64,000 bases of DNA from NCBI GenBank assembly GCA_037355855.1, contig CM074765.1:2294001-2358000 (forward strand), written 5' to 3'. The DNA comes from Pseudo-nitzschia pungens. Taxonomy: Eukaryota; Bacillariophyta; Bacillariophyceae; Bacillariales; Bacillariaceae. Made by a program: the position numbers and the translations under genes. The notes below the pieces were generated by a model. It saw only the letters and a list, made by a program, of their open reading frames with translations. It was not told where the DNA came from and did not search any database. This document shows, piece by piece, positions 31,332-41,230 of this stretch; the stretch's first letter is position 1, and the number at the start of each line of letters is the position of its first letter.

Positions 31332-32417
31332 ATGGCAGGACTTTACAGAGATCCACCAATCAACTACACTCCTTCCTTCAACAGGCGCAAGCCCAAAAGA
31401 ACCAAGCTCTCCATTACACACGCCAATGGGAACACCGACAGCATGAAGATCCCTCTATTCACCGACAAAGGAGGTCTAGAAGAATTGCTCTTTGTTGAGG
31501 AAGCCTTTCGAAATGCAGCAAAGAATCTATCTCTTCCAGCAAACAATTATTTAGGATACTTCAGCAGATGCCTAAATACAGACACTCAATCCAAGTGGAA
31601 TGAAATGCTACAGGATCCCCTGGATCCAGATGAATTCCAATATGAAGAAAGCGTCGAAGGATATGAAGCAGCAATCATTGACTTTATCAAGCAACACTAT
31701 TGCAATGCAACAGATGCAAAAGATATCATGCACACTTACCTTCAAAGCTCCGAATGCAAGAAACCAAGCAAAGTCTCATGCAAAGACCATGCGGACCGGA
31801 TGCAAATCCTCTTCAAATATACCAAAAGGCTCCAAGGCCATGGAACTGACCTATCACCAATAGAAGCAAAGACCATCCTGCTACACAGCTTTCCAAGCAA
31901 ATGGATCAACAGCTATGGTCTAATCCACCAAGGAATCCAAGAGGATACCACTGTGCAGTTTATAGTGGACCACATGAGCTGTTTAGAGCGTCAACAAAAA
32001 GGACAAGCATCCAACGCTGATTCGGACGCCAAAAGTATCGACAGCAACACCTCTGATTCCGACGCTGACAGCATCGACAGTCAAAGCTCCACTAACAACA
32101 GCTCTGATTCGGACAATGACACCGACGCTGAAGAAGAGCAAGAGCAAGAGCCATCCAGTGGCAAAAGAAAATATAACAATCCCTGCAGGATTCCGGGACA
32201 TGACCACGATTGGTCCGAATGCCCAAAGAACAGATATTCCAAAAGGAGCAATAGCAGCAACAACAGCACTGCTACGACTCCTAGCAATGAAACTGGAAGC
32301 ACTGCTTCAACGGAATCACTCCAGGCCCACGTTAAGCAAGCAATTGAATCCTATTGCATGCAACATGGAGGACGCGTCGAAAGACACTCCGACGGCAGTC
32401 TCCAATGGCAACCATAG
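31332..32417 (+). CDS. gag: Gag of element H (only ORF of the element)
   Basis: An intact 361-residue ORF starts MAGLYRDPPINYTPSF. Residues 1 to about 220 form the conserved capsid-like half (FVEEAFRNAA, KDIMHTYLQSS, FIVDHMSCLERQ). Residues about 222-278 are a Ser/Asp/Asn/Glu-rich acidic stretch where A, B and C have a basic one, so this Gag is differently charged. The motif CRIPGHDHDWSEC (C-x4-H-x-H-x4-C) lies at about 285-297, and the protein ends HSDGSLQWQP before TAG. It presumably packages the element RNA. Because it survives intact in an element without pol, it may be kept by selection or simply be young. Confidence 0.92.
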   Translation: MAGLYRDPPINYTPSFNRRKPKRTKLSITHANGNTDSMKIPLFTDKGGLEELLFVEEAFRNAAKNLSLPANNYLGYFSRCLNTDTQSKWNEMLQDPLDPDEFQYEESVEGYEAAIIDFIKQHYCNATDAKDIMHTYLQSSECKKPSKVSCKDHADRMQILFKYTKRLQGHGTDLSPIEAKTILLHSFPSKWINSYGLIHQGIQEDTTVQFIVDHMSCLERQQKGQASNADSDAKSIDSNTSDSDADSIDSQSSTNNSSDSDNDTDAEEEQEQEPSSGKRKYNNPCRIPGHDHDWSECPKNRYSKRSNSSNNSTATTPSNETGSTASTESLQAHVKQAIESYCMQHGGRVERHSDGSLQWQP

Positions 32418-33513
32418 CCACTCGAACAACAACAACATAAGGATCACAGTATCCAGCACCGTGCCTTCAGCTCCCCTGGAACTGGATGCCAGCTCAGCCC
32501 TGCTGACTGGGAAGACGCATGGAGGGAACTCCCCAAGAAGAGAGGAAAGAACCTACAGACATGAGCCCTGTTGCAAACAAAATGTTCGAACTAAATCAAT
32601 GCGCTCGAGACCGATCCACAGTGACGGCAACAACAATCAACCAAATAAATAAAATAAAAGATTCAAAAATGGCAACACAAATAACAGCAAAAGGTTCGGA
32701 CGCGAACTAATTGCAAGGGTACAGACACTTAACGCCATGAATCAATCGAATCGCAATGTCGATATCGATAAGGGTACAGACGCAAAACAAAACAAAATAA
32801 AGGATACAGCAGCAACAACAAGGGCAACCTTGTTCCGGACAAACAAATAGTCCACAGGGAGCTCCAAAAATAATGGAGCAATCCCACGAAATCCATATTC
32901 AAAACCCACAGAGGTGCTCTGGAGTTACAAAATTCGAAACTCCAGTATACTGCTGCAAATAAACACCCAAAACGAAAGACCGGAACAAAGTATACGGCAC
33001 TTCGCAAAATACAAAACAACACTGTAACTAACAATGCGTCCCCTCTCTGCTTTAATATACAATCGCAGACACAGCAAGGACCAACAACAATAACACGCTC
33101 AAACGCAACGCTCGGCTTTTCACCTACCTTAAACTCCAACCGTATTACAACAGGAGGTGTTTTTATGCCTAAGAGCAATCGAAATCAATTTCACAATCAG
33201 CTCCACTACCCCGAGAGGTACATCACAGTTGGGGGAGGAAAAGAATTTTCTTTGACTTTTTTCTATTTTTACCATGTCTTTACGACCCTTCTCAAGAACA
33301 AGAAACAAATCTTCGATTTCTAAAGTATCGCGAAGAACCTTCTTCAATCCCAGTTCGATCTACATTACCATATATTTTCAGAACATTTGAAATGGCATAT
33401 ATCATCTTCAACCGGTTCTCTGAACGAGCATATCTCTTTTCCATCAATACTACTCAACTCCGAACCTATTCTATTGAACCACATGCAAACTTCACCTAAT
33501 CATTGGGGAACTA

Positions 33514-33852
33514 TGTTACACGTTGACGTAGGTCCCCTACGAGAGGCTCTAAATGATTATTGAATCCCGCATGTGCTCCAATACACAAGGATATGTATGA
33601 TATTCGTGTATATATACTGAATATTCAACATACAAGAATACACATACAATTCAAACAAAGATTCCTATGACTCACCGATTATTGATATTATGCCCGCCGA
33701 ATAATATATCATTCATTATTCGATCATTCATCAATACTCAAGGAATCATTGCCATCTCGTAAAGTATTCAACCATTCTCTTTCATAACACAATTTTATAA
33801 CAATTCATCTTTAAAATACTCCTATCGTGTATTTCTACCTTAACGTGTAACA
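33514..33852 (+). repeat. 3' LTR of element H
   Basis: This is the 339-bp partner of 30778-31116. It is preceded by cattggggaacta at the polypurine-tract position and followed by the duplication tgccc. Confidence 0.94.
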
Positions 33853-34838
33853 TGCCCTTCCCTTTCAAGGTGCAAGACGCGCTCTTTGATTTCATTCGAC
33901 AATTCACTGTTCTTTCTAGAGGAGAGGTTCCCAGCAATCAGGTCCAGGACGTTTGCAGAAGTCAGAGTGGTATCTTCTTCATCGCCTGGACACATGCACG
34001 GCCTTGGACATCTTGGATTGCTGCCGGTGTCCCCTCTGGTTTCACTACTGTTGGGGGTACCAAATAGTCAACAATTCCCTTGGGTTCTGTTTGGATTCTC
34101 CAGTCTCTCCTCCATTGATTGTGATTGGCTGGAGAGCAGATGTTCCGTTGAAGTCTTCTGGTGTTTCCGTTGGTACACCAGGAGGGTTCTTCTTCTTCAA
34201 TCAATTGGTGAGGAACCTGCTGTCATCCATGCCTGGAGCTCCTGCCATGAGCCTGTTACGATAGTATCTGGAGTCTTCGGCAGGAGCACGTCCCTTCTGT
34301 TCAGCTTGGAGTTGTCCAATAGTCTTCCCATCAACGGAAGTCTTTTTCAATGGCCCCATTGCAGCTCAGAGTTTCTTTTGAGTTGATGCTGCTGCTAGAT
34401 GGGGATTTGATGTCAAAGTATGCAACACACTGACAGCAGCGTTTTGGGAAATTTCTTTGGGGGATGATAATGGATCTTCCAAGAACTGTTCCCTAGTATA
34501 ACTCCAAGAGACTGTATCCCTGACATAATCCATGAATTCTTTCATAGTCGCCAGGGCATCTTTCTCTTCAATCCTTGGCATGGGATTGGATCTTTGAGCA
34601 ATCTGATGACAAGAAGTTTCTGTAAACACAAGTTTACAAGTGCAATGACAGATCCAACAGCTGCAGAACTCACCATTTTCATCCAAGAATATCCTCCCAC
34701 TCTTGTAACTTTGGCGACAGCGCACACAGTTTCCACCGGTATCCTGCATCATACAATGCATCTTGTGACAGTAACAAGCAAAATTTCTCTCTTTTGTCTT
34801 TGCTCTCCTTGGCTTGGTCTTGTTCGCTTTGGTCGACG
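33853..34838 (-). pseudogene. Gene J, middle part (Cys-rich), decayed
   Basis: The minus-strand frame enters from 37705 across the G insertion in frame (SLLP then ASTKANKTKPRR). A cysteine-rich region follows (CYCHKMHC, CVRCRQS, CSCWICHC; about 34790-34640), which looks like a zinc-binding domain of unknown type. A TGA at 34368-34366 ends the frame after AASTQKKL. Five nt later, in the same frame, an ATG opens MAPLKKTSVDGK. This second stretch meets another TGA (34203-34201), continues (PPGVPTETPEDF) to a TAG at 34047-34045, and then appears to shift frame (FGTPNSSETRGD, CMCPGDEEDTTL) to reach element H. It may be one broken gene or two adjacent ones. No family recognised. Confidence 0.5.
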
Positions 34839-34843
34839 CTGGT

Positions 34844-35172
34844 TGTAGCATGCTGGCATAGCCTTACTATGAAAGGCTTCTAAATGATTATTGAATCCCA
34901 CATGTACTCCAATACAGAGGGATATATACGATATTCATGTACATATACTGAATATTGATAAATATCAAGATAAAATATCAAGAGTCCCATGACTCGCCAA
35001 TTATTGATATTATGCCCGCCGAATAATATATCATTATTCGATCATTCATCCATACTCAAGGAATCATTCCCATCTCGTAAAGTATTCAACCATTCACAAT
35101 TTTATAATCATTCATCTTTAAAATACCTCTATCGCGTACCACTCCATCTAATTTCTACCCTAGAGTGTTACA
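34844..35172 (+). repeat. 5' LTR of element G
   Basis: This 329-bp LTR starts TGTAGCATGCTGG and ends GTGTTACA. It shares the body of the LTRs of F and H. Confidence 0.9.
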
Positions 35173-35458
35173 CAGTAATTACTGTCCGCTTGAAAGTAGA
35201 AGACAAAGACAAGAACTCAGTACTGAATCCAAAACATCCTTTGTCCTAAACAACAGGTATACATCTATACCCTGACAAGCAAAATCCTACGAAACAAGAA
35301 CAATCGAAAGAATTGAAACAAGAACGATCAAAAACAACGAAACGATCGATAACTACGAAACAACTGATACGATCGATCGAACACTGAATCGATTGAACGC
35401 TCCACAAAGCAATTCAAATCTCCGATCGATTGATACGATCGAACGCTACAAATCAACA

Positions 35459-37099
35459 ATGGCAGGACTATACAGAGATCCTCCAATCCCTTACAAGAGA
35501 GCCTTTGACAGATCCAGCCCAAAGCTGGTTACTCTAACAGTGTATAACGAAGACCAAGAAGACAGTGTCAAAGTCCCTCTATTCACAAACGTAGATTTAG
35601 AAGAACTCCTACACACTGAAGAAGCCTTCCAAAATGCAGCTGAAGACCTTGATCTATCAGTAACCGAATACATCAAATACTTTGGTCGATGCCTTTGTGT
35701 TGATGCCCAAACCAGGAACATTATGGAAAAAAGTGTTTTTGAGAAAATTTCCATATTCATGCGCGTTGCGCGAAATAAAATTGATGTAATTTTTAACGGC
35801 TGTTTTTTGTTGAATATCCACTTTAACGGCTGTACGAGTACGCAGAGTGTCCTCAAAACTGTCCTCAAAAAACTGTCCTCAAAACGTGTCCTCAAAAAGT
35901 GTCCTCAACGATTTTGTCCTCAACAGACTGTCCTCAACCATTATGTCCTCAAAAATTATGTCCTCAACGTTTTGTCCTCAACCTCAACGTTGAAGTCACA
36001 GAGTTTGAGGACAAAACGTTGAGGACATAATTTTTGAGGACATAATGGTTGAGGACAGTCTGTTGAGGACAAAATCGTTGAGGACACTTTTTGAGGACAA
36101 TCGTTTTTTGAGGACAAAGATGACGGTTTAAGACCGTTAAATTATGGTCGCTCTTCCTTTAATTATTAAAAATATAGAAGAGGCGTTCTTATTGCCCTCA
36201 GATTTTTTTGAGAGTAGTCGCGCGCACAATGCGCATGAAAATGGAAATTTTCCAGAAATGTTTTTTTTTTTCCATAATGTTCCAGGTGGAGAGCATTAAC
36301 AAGAAGCCAACGCGATTATCCAACTACAAGCAATGGATACAACAGAGCTTTCGCGGCCTTCATCAAGCAAGAATACTGCAGCGCCAAAGATGCAAAAGAC
36401 ATCATGCACGCTTATCTCCGAAGCTCTGGATCATGCAAGAAGCCAAGCAATGTCTCATGCAAAGACCATGCAGACCGAATAGAACAGCTCTTCAAATATA
36501 CTGCAAAACTACGAGGCCGTGCTACTGATCTCAATCATCTACAACAAATGACCATCTTGCTCCACAGCTTTCCAAATGAATGGATTGAAGACTACTGCAG
36601 GATTCACAGAGGAATCCGACCACAAACAACTGTACAATTTATTGTGGACCACATGAGCTCCCTCGATCGATTGAGCCGAACGAACTCCTCCATCGACAAT
36701 CCATACGATTCTGATGATGTCAACAGCGTCAGCAACAGCTCTAGTTCAAACGCTGAAAACAAAAACAGCTCTAATTCAGACAGTAACAGCGATGCTGAAT
36801 CTGAAGAAGAAGAAAGCAATAACAATACCAGCAAGTGCAAGTACAACAACCCTTGCAGAATTCCAGGACACAACCATGATTGATCTGAATGCCCAAGCAA
36901 TAAATATTCCAAAAGAAATAAGAGCAATAGCAGCAACAACAGCACTGCTTTGGCTCCTAGCAATGAAAATGGCAGCACTGCTGCTTCCACCAACGAATCG
37001 TTCCAAGCCCACATCCGGCAAGCAATAGAATCCTATTGTATGGAACATGGAGGACGCGTCGAAAGACACTTCGATGGCAGTCTTACATGGCAACCATAG
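35459..37099 (+). pseudogene. gag: Gag of element G, split by MITE and one nonsense codon
   Basis: MAGLYRDPPIPYKRAF starts at 35459. The first 86 codons run to CVDAQTR and stop at the MITE (35717-36281). Beyond it the gag resumes with WRAL, and a clean frame returns by 36404 (MHAYLRSSGSCKK) and runs through a Ser/Asn/Asp/Glu-rich stretch to CRIPGHNHD. There TGG has become TGA (the W of HDWSEC), stopping the frame inside the zinc motif. The rest of Gag continues in frame to the stop at 37097-37099 (HFDGSLTWQP). It is clearly inactive. Confidence 0.88.
35717..36281. mobile_element. Long-hairpin MITE with GTCCTCAA array
   Basis: This 565-bp element lies in the gag of G, flanked by the 5-bp duplication ccagg (35712-35716 and 36282-36286). 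Its ends are AACATTATGGAAAA and the inverse, with inverted similarity reaching about 60 bp inward (atgcgcgttgcgcg against cgcgcacaatgcgcat). In the middle, about 35880-36105, is a near-perfect inverted repeat with arms of about 95 bp. Each arm is a row of tgtcctcaa units separated by 5-7 bases, and the loop is about 20 bp. There is no protein-coding frame. The superfamily cannot be told from these ends. Confidence 0.88.
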
Positions 37100-37663
37100 C
37101 CATCAACACCAACCAACAATAGAAGGATCATGAATCCAGCACCGTGCCTTTGGCTCCACTGGACCCAAATGCCAGTACAGCACTGCTGTCTGGGAAAACG
37201 CACGGAGGAGAACTCCCAGAAAAAGAGGGAAGGAACCTACAGAGATGAGCCCTGTTGCAACAAATAAAATGTTCAAACTAAAATACAAAGCGCTCCAGTC
37301 CACTCCAAAGCGACGGCGACAATCAACCAAATAAACTAAAAGATTCAAAGATGGCAAATACAAATAACAGCAAAAGGTTTGGACGCGAACCGATTGCAAG
37401 GGTACAGACACTAAAGCCATGAATCAATCAATCAAATCGACATATCGATATCGATAAGGGTACAGACGCAAAACAAAAAATAGGATACAGCAGCAATAAC
37501 AAGGGCAACCTAGTTCCGGACAAACAAATAGTCCACAGGGAGCTCCAAAAAATAATAGAGCAATCCCACAACATCCAAATTCAAAACCCACGGAGGTGCT
37601 CTGGAGTTACAAAATTCAAAACTCCAGTAGACTGCTGCAAATAACACCCAAAACAAAAGTCCG

Positions 37664-37699
37664 TACCACTCCATCTAATTTCTACCCTAGAGTGTTACA
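37664..37699 (+). repeat. Remnant of the 3' LTR of element G
   Basis: taccactccatctaatttct and the following bases to GTGTTACA equal the last ~36 bp of G's 5' LTR. The duplication ctggt follows at 37700. Confidence 0.85.
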
Positions 37700-37704
37700 C
37701 TGGT

Positions 37705-38487
37705 AACAAAGAATATTCCTTCATTCGTCTCTGGAAATCCTCCTCTAGACGCTCATTCTCTTGAGCAATTTCCTCTGGCGAATCAAGTGCCATTACCACA
37801 AAATGATCACATTCTGGACAACGGTTGCCATCTGCCTTGTCCGTATCAAAAGGGATCTCATCTTGAGGTCAATCTGTTTTACTGTAAGTACCAGCTGCTT
37901 TCTTCTGCTGAATCTGGGCCTTCTTGGCTTCAGCAGCTTCCACCGAAGCAAGATGCTGATCTATCACTTTGTCAAACTCCTTCTGCAGTGAATCCAAGAA
38001 TTTTGTTGTTGCACAAGAAGCAGAAGCATTCTTGGTAGACAATTGATCACTCTTCTGAAGATCTGCCTTGACCTTGGCAGCCTCTGCCTTCAAGCGCTTC
38101 CAGTGGCAGTAGACATCCACAAGAATTGGTGCCATGTACAACACGTTCCAGTTCTTGTTGATGGAACTGGCGTTGCTGCCAGAGATTCAAAGTCTCAATA
38201 CGAGTTTTAGAAGGTAATTGCAAAATCTGCATTTGTGGAGCGTGTTAAAATTCAGACGCATGAAAGTAGCACATTTGTTGATCTTTTCCTCTTTTTTGTA
38301 TGGTGTTTTCTTCTCCAAAATGACCCTCAAAGCAGCACGCCAAGGATCAGGTGGATATTTTCGAGCCCGTGGCTTTCCTGGAGGTGGATCCTTGGTCCTG
38401 GGAGGTATGTTCTTGCTCTCGTCATCAGAGATCAGAGACAGGAGGGCTGTCAGAGAGAGAGTATTCGAATTTGATGGGGCTAGCCAT
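37705..38487 (-). pseudogene. Gene J, N-terminal part, decayed
   Basis: Coding-like minus-strand sequence begins around the ATG at 38487-38485 (MASPIKFEYSLSDSPP) and continues through at least three frame changes. The successive readable stretches are SDDESKNIPPRTKDPPP, then LPSKTRIETLNLWQQR, then LVDVYCHWKRLKAEAAK with a Lys/Ala-rich, probably coiled-coil segment to KKAAGTYSKTD. A TGA (37871-37869) follows, and then PQDEIPFDTDKADGNRCPEC in the same frame to the G insertion. The alternation of good-looking segments in different frames is why I call it a pseudogene; unseen introns are the alternative. No family recognised. Confidence 0.45.
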
Positions 38488-39032
38488 GGTTTCAGGTGAT
38501 TTTTTTTCAAAGTGATGGAAATTTCAGACCAGATTGTAAATTGTTGAGTCCATCGATACTGGATGATTGTCGTGTATCTCTCCTTGTCCGAATTGATCCA
38601 TTTCAGCAAGCTGAATTCAGCAAGCTGAAATTGATTCCCACCACTCTATCCAATGACACAAGATCCAACCAGCAAGAAGCAGACCAACCCAAGACAATAA
38701 AGACCTTTTCGGCAGTCCTGAGGACCACTCTCGTCATCAAGTAAGAAGTGTCACCTGTTGTTGTTGCTGCAAGAAGCATGTTCTAAAGCAACGTTCGAAG
38801 AACTGAACTGAAGAACAATGGTGTTCCCGCAAAATAGATCAAATCATCTAGTTTTTCCAATCCCACTCTAGGTGAGTCAATAGCAGCCAATGACGACACT
38901 TGAAGGGGTTTCAGTAATCTCTATAATCTGAGTCAATTTTTACTAATAGTGGTGGTTGTGTTCTTTTTTTTTGATTTGCATCTGTTCATTTGCTCTGAAA
39001 AAACTTTTTTTTCAATTGTTAGGTGATGCGTA
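38488..39032. other. Intergenic, no feature recognised
   Basis: Upstream of gene J and left of two MITEs. No ORF, repeat pair or RNA gene is convincing. Short homopolymer runs (T8, A7) occur near 38975-39015. Confidence 0.5.
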
Positions 39033-39624
39033 CACGTTTAGTACCTAGGGACAAATGGACAGATGTCAAAAAAAATCCGATCAATTAGTACCATTAAAAA
39101 AAATTAGGAATAGCTTCAGAAGACTCTCCAAGCATGTGTTATTGGTGGTTTTGGATGGTGTGGTGGTGATCTGTCAGGAGAAGAGCAAGAAAAAGGAGGA
39201 ACAGAAGGAGCAGAAGATGGTGCCCGTTTGACGCTCAAATTGACGGCGAAAGAAAAAAGTCTGGTAGAGTCCATCAACTGTAGTCACTGGCCAAATATAC
39301 TTGTCCATTGGGATCCCCTTGGTGTGTCCATCAGCTTTGCTGGCAATGATGGGGCCCTATTTGTTGAGGATAGGTGAGTGTCAAAAATTTCAAAAATATC
39401 AAAATTTTCGACCCGAAAATGGACACTGACTTGGCTCCTCCTTTGACACCCTTCCACACCATCCTATGAAACAAAATTCAGGGAAGGTTTAGGATAGTAT
39501 GTGATCTATTAGAAGCCCAAGTTGCAAGAGAAAAGATTGAAAATTGATTGAGATATGACCAATTGTGTATGGATCAGAAAAGAAAAAAGACAAGTCTGTC
39601 CATTTTCCCTAGGTACTAAACGTG
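39033..39624. mobile_element. MITE with CACGTTTAGTACC ends and TA duplication
   Basis: The ends cacgtttagtacctaggga and its inverse (39606-39624), each followed by aatggacaga, form terminal inverted repeats of about 29 bp with one indel. TA lies on both sides (39031-39032 and 39625-39626). The 592-bp interior is non-coding. TA duplication suggests Tc1/mariner-type mobilisation, which is an inference from the duplication alone. Confidence 0.75.
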
Positions 39625-39665
39625 TAGTAATTCACGTACATAATTCGGAGTAACCTTACGAAGTA

Positions 39666-40225
39666 CTTCCTCCGGTCCAAAATAATTGAACTATGACCGA
39701 TATGTGTGCGGTCCTAAATAACTGAACGTCTACCGTACAACTAAGTAGAAAATGTACCAAGTTGTACTACACAATTAAAATAGGTGCGCATCGTTCAAAA
39801 AACTCACTTAAAACAAACAAACAAACAAAAATAACTAGTGTTATCACGCTAATTTTAATTAATTAATCGGCGAAAAATAGGCTATCTTTGAACGATAAAA
39901 CGGAAGACGAGAACTCTCTTCCTGTTTCTATCACCTATACCTGGACAAAAATTCAGTGTCTTAGCTTTCAAAAGAACCTTCCCCGAGGTTCAAATGCCAG
40001 GTGGAACCCTTTCAACCGGTAAAATCACATTTGAAGGGCAAAACGGGCCCTTTTCAAGTCCTAATGAAAAATAGACCAATAGCGCGAGCCTATCAGTGTC
40101 TAACCAGGCATAAGGACTTAGTTGAGGAGAGTTTAACCCAAAAAGAACGATTTGAATTGGTTGAAAATTGATCGATAGTCAACCTTGTATGTGCTAGGCG
40201 TTCAGTTATTTCGGACCGGAGGAAG
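39666..40225. mobile_element. Stowaway-like MITE
   Basis: Inverted ends of about 26 bp, cttcctccggtccaaaataa on the left and its near-exact inverse on the right, are flanked by TA (39664-39665 and 40226-40227). The ends closely resemble the CTCCCTCCGTYYC-type ends of Stowaway elements of the Tc1/mariner superfamily. At 560 bp it is at the long end for that group. A second partial copy of the end motif (cggtcctaaataactgaacg, 39711) lies inside. No ORF. Confidence 0.85.
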
Positions 40226-41230
40226 TACGTAGTAAACCTTACGCGTTATGAGAAATAGGCGATTTTGGTCCAGTGAGTTCACGGTTGTTGAAGGTTTCGT
40301 TTTTGAGGATCTCATCTTTCCTGTACGGTAGAGCTTACGTAAGATTACTCGTACGGGTAACTGTTACACGTAACCTTACTCGTAAACCTTACCTGATACT
40401 CATGACCAGTGCAACGAGTTACGGGTACCGGTACGAATACAAGGTATGTGGTAAGAGTACTCGTACCTGGTACGAGGGCTGAAACCTCAGCACTGTACTT
40501 CGGGTAATGGTTAACCTTACGAGTAAGGTTACTCGAACGCGACCTTACCGTACCGTACAACAACCTTGCCGTAAGATTTCAACCTTTTGTTGCCACCTTC
40601 CAAAATCAAACAACCATAATTACCGTAATTACCGGTAAGTCTTACCGTGATGGTACGGTAAGTTAATTACGATACTCGTACTCGTGAAAGAATAGACCAT
40701 TACTAAGTTCGTACTTCGTCCGTACAACTATATAGCGTTTTCTTTGTTCCCCTTGCTCTTACGAGTATTAGGTAAGCCTACTCGTACCGTAAGATTACTT
40801 GTACCAGTAAGGCCTTACTACCGGTAATTATTACTCGTTCCCGGACTCCGACTCGTAGACACATACCGGTAGTACGTACATTCTCAGATAAGGTGTCAGC
40901 TTGGGATGGAAACCATTATTATTTTGGGTTCAAACAGACGCAGTGGACTACCGGTAAGGTACACTTACGGTTGATCGAAGAAAAGTAGATACGTTATTGC
41001 GAACTATCATGTTGTGTTTTAAAAGATTATTGTAAGGTTGATTACACGTAAGATTACTGTAATATTATTATTATTTTTTTTCTCTACAAAAAGTTGGACG
41101 ATAGTTTGTCTCTTCGACAGCAAACGTTTCAGTAGATCGAAGCAAGGCAATTTGCAACCAAATTACTTTGAAAAACCGAAGATTTTTCCAGAATTGATTT
41201 CCGAAGGATACGCAACGATCGTTCGCTACC
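40226..41230. other. Intergenic with GTAC/GGTAAC-rich mosaic
   Basis: Between the Stowaway-like MITE and the kinase gene lies about 650 bp (to roughly 40900) built largely from permuted words such as gtaagattactcg, ttaccggta, cgtaccggta and gtaaccttac on both strands. No regular period is seen. The last 200 bp before the gene start (41230) should contain its promoter; no specific element was recognised. Confidence 0.5.

Larger units (their letters stand above)
30778..33852 (+). mobile_element. Complete gag-only LTR element H
   Basis: H has 339-bp LTRs (30778-31116 and 33514-33852) differing at a single base by eye, and the duplication tgccc (30773-30777 and 33853-33857). The 2.4-kb interior holds the edge palindrome (31116-31129), one intact gag (31332-32417) and 1.1 kb of non-coding sequence. 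The start of that non-coding part (32460-32600) resembles the gag-pol spacer of A, B and C, but protease, RT, RNase H and integrase are absent. It is a complete, young, non-autonomous element of the kind called TR-GAG in plants. Its enzymes would have to come from a pol-bearing relative. Confidence 0.93.
34844..37699 (+). mobile_element. Gag-only LTR element G, 3' LTR mostly deleted
   Basis: G has a 329-bp 5' LTR (34844-35172), the edge palindrome, a gag (35459-37099) split by a 565-bp MITE, and a non-coding 3' part to about 37662. There the sequence jumps from the internal region to the last ~36 bp of the 3' LTR (37664-37699). The duplication ctggt is still present on both sides (34839-34843 and 37700-37704), so the loss of the 3' LTR body happened inside the inserted element. 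No pol. It is a third member of the gag-only family. Confidence 0.9.

Noticed and set aside
37695..37710. actgg after the G remnant as the right target duplication of element F (actgg at 1158)
   Set aside because: The LTR must end in ...TTACA, which leaves ctggt. That matches the left flank of G (34839-34843) and not of F.
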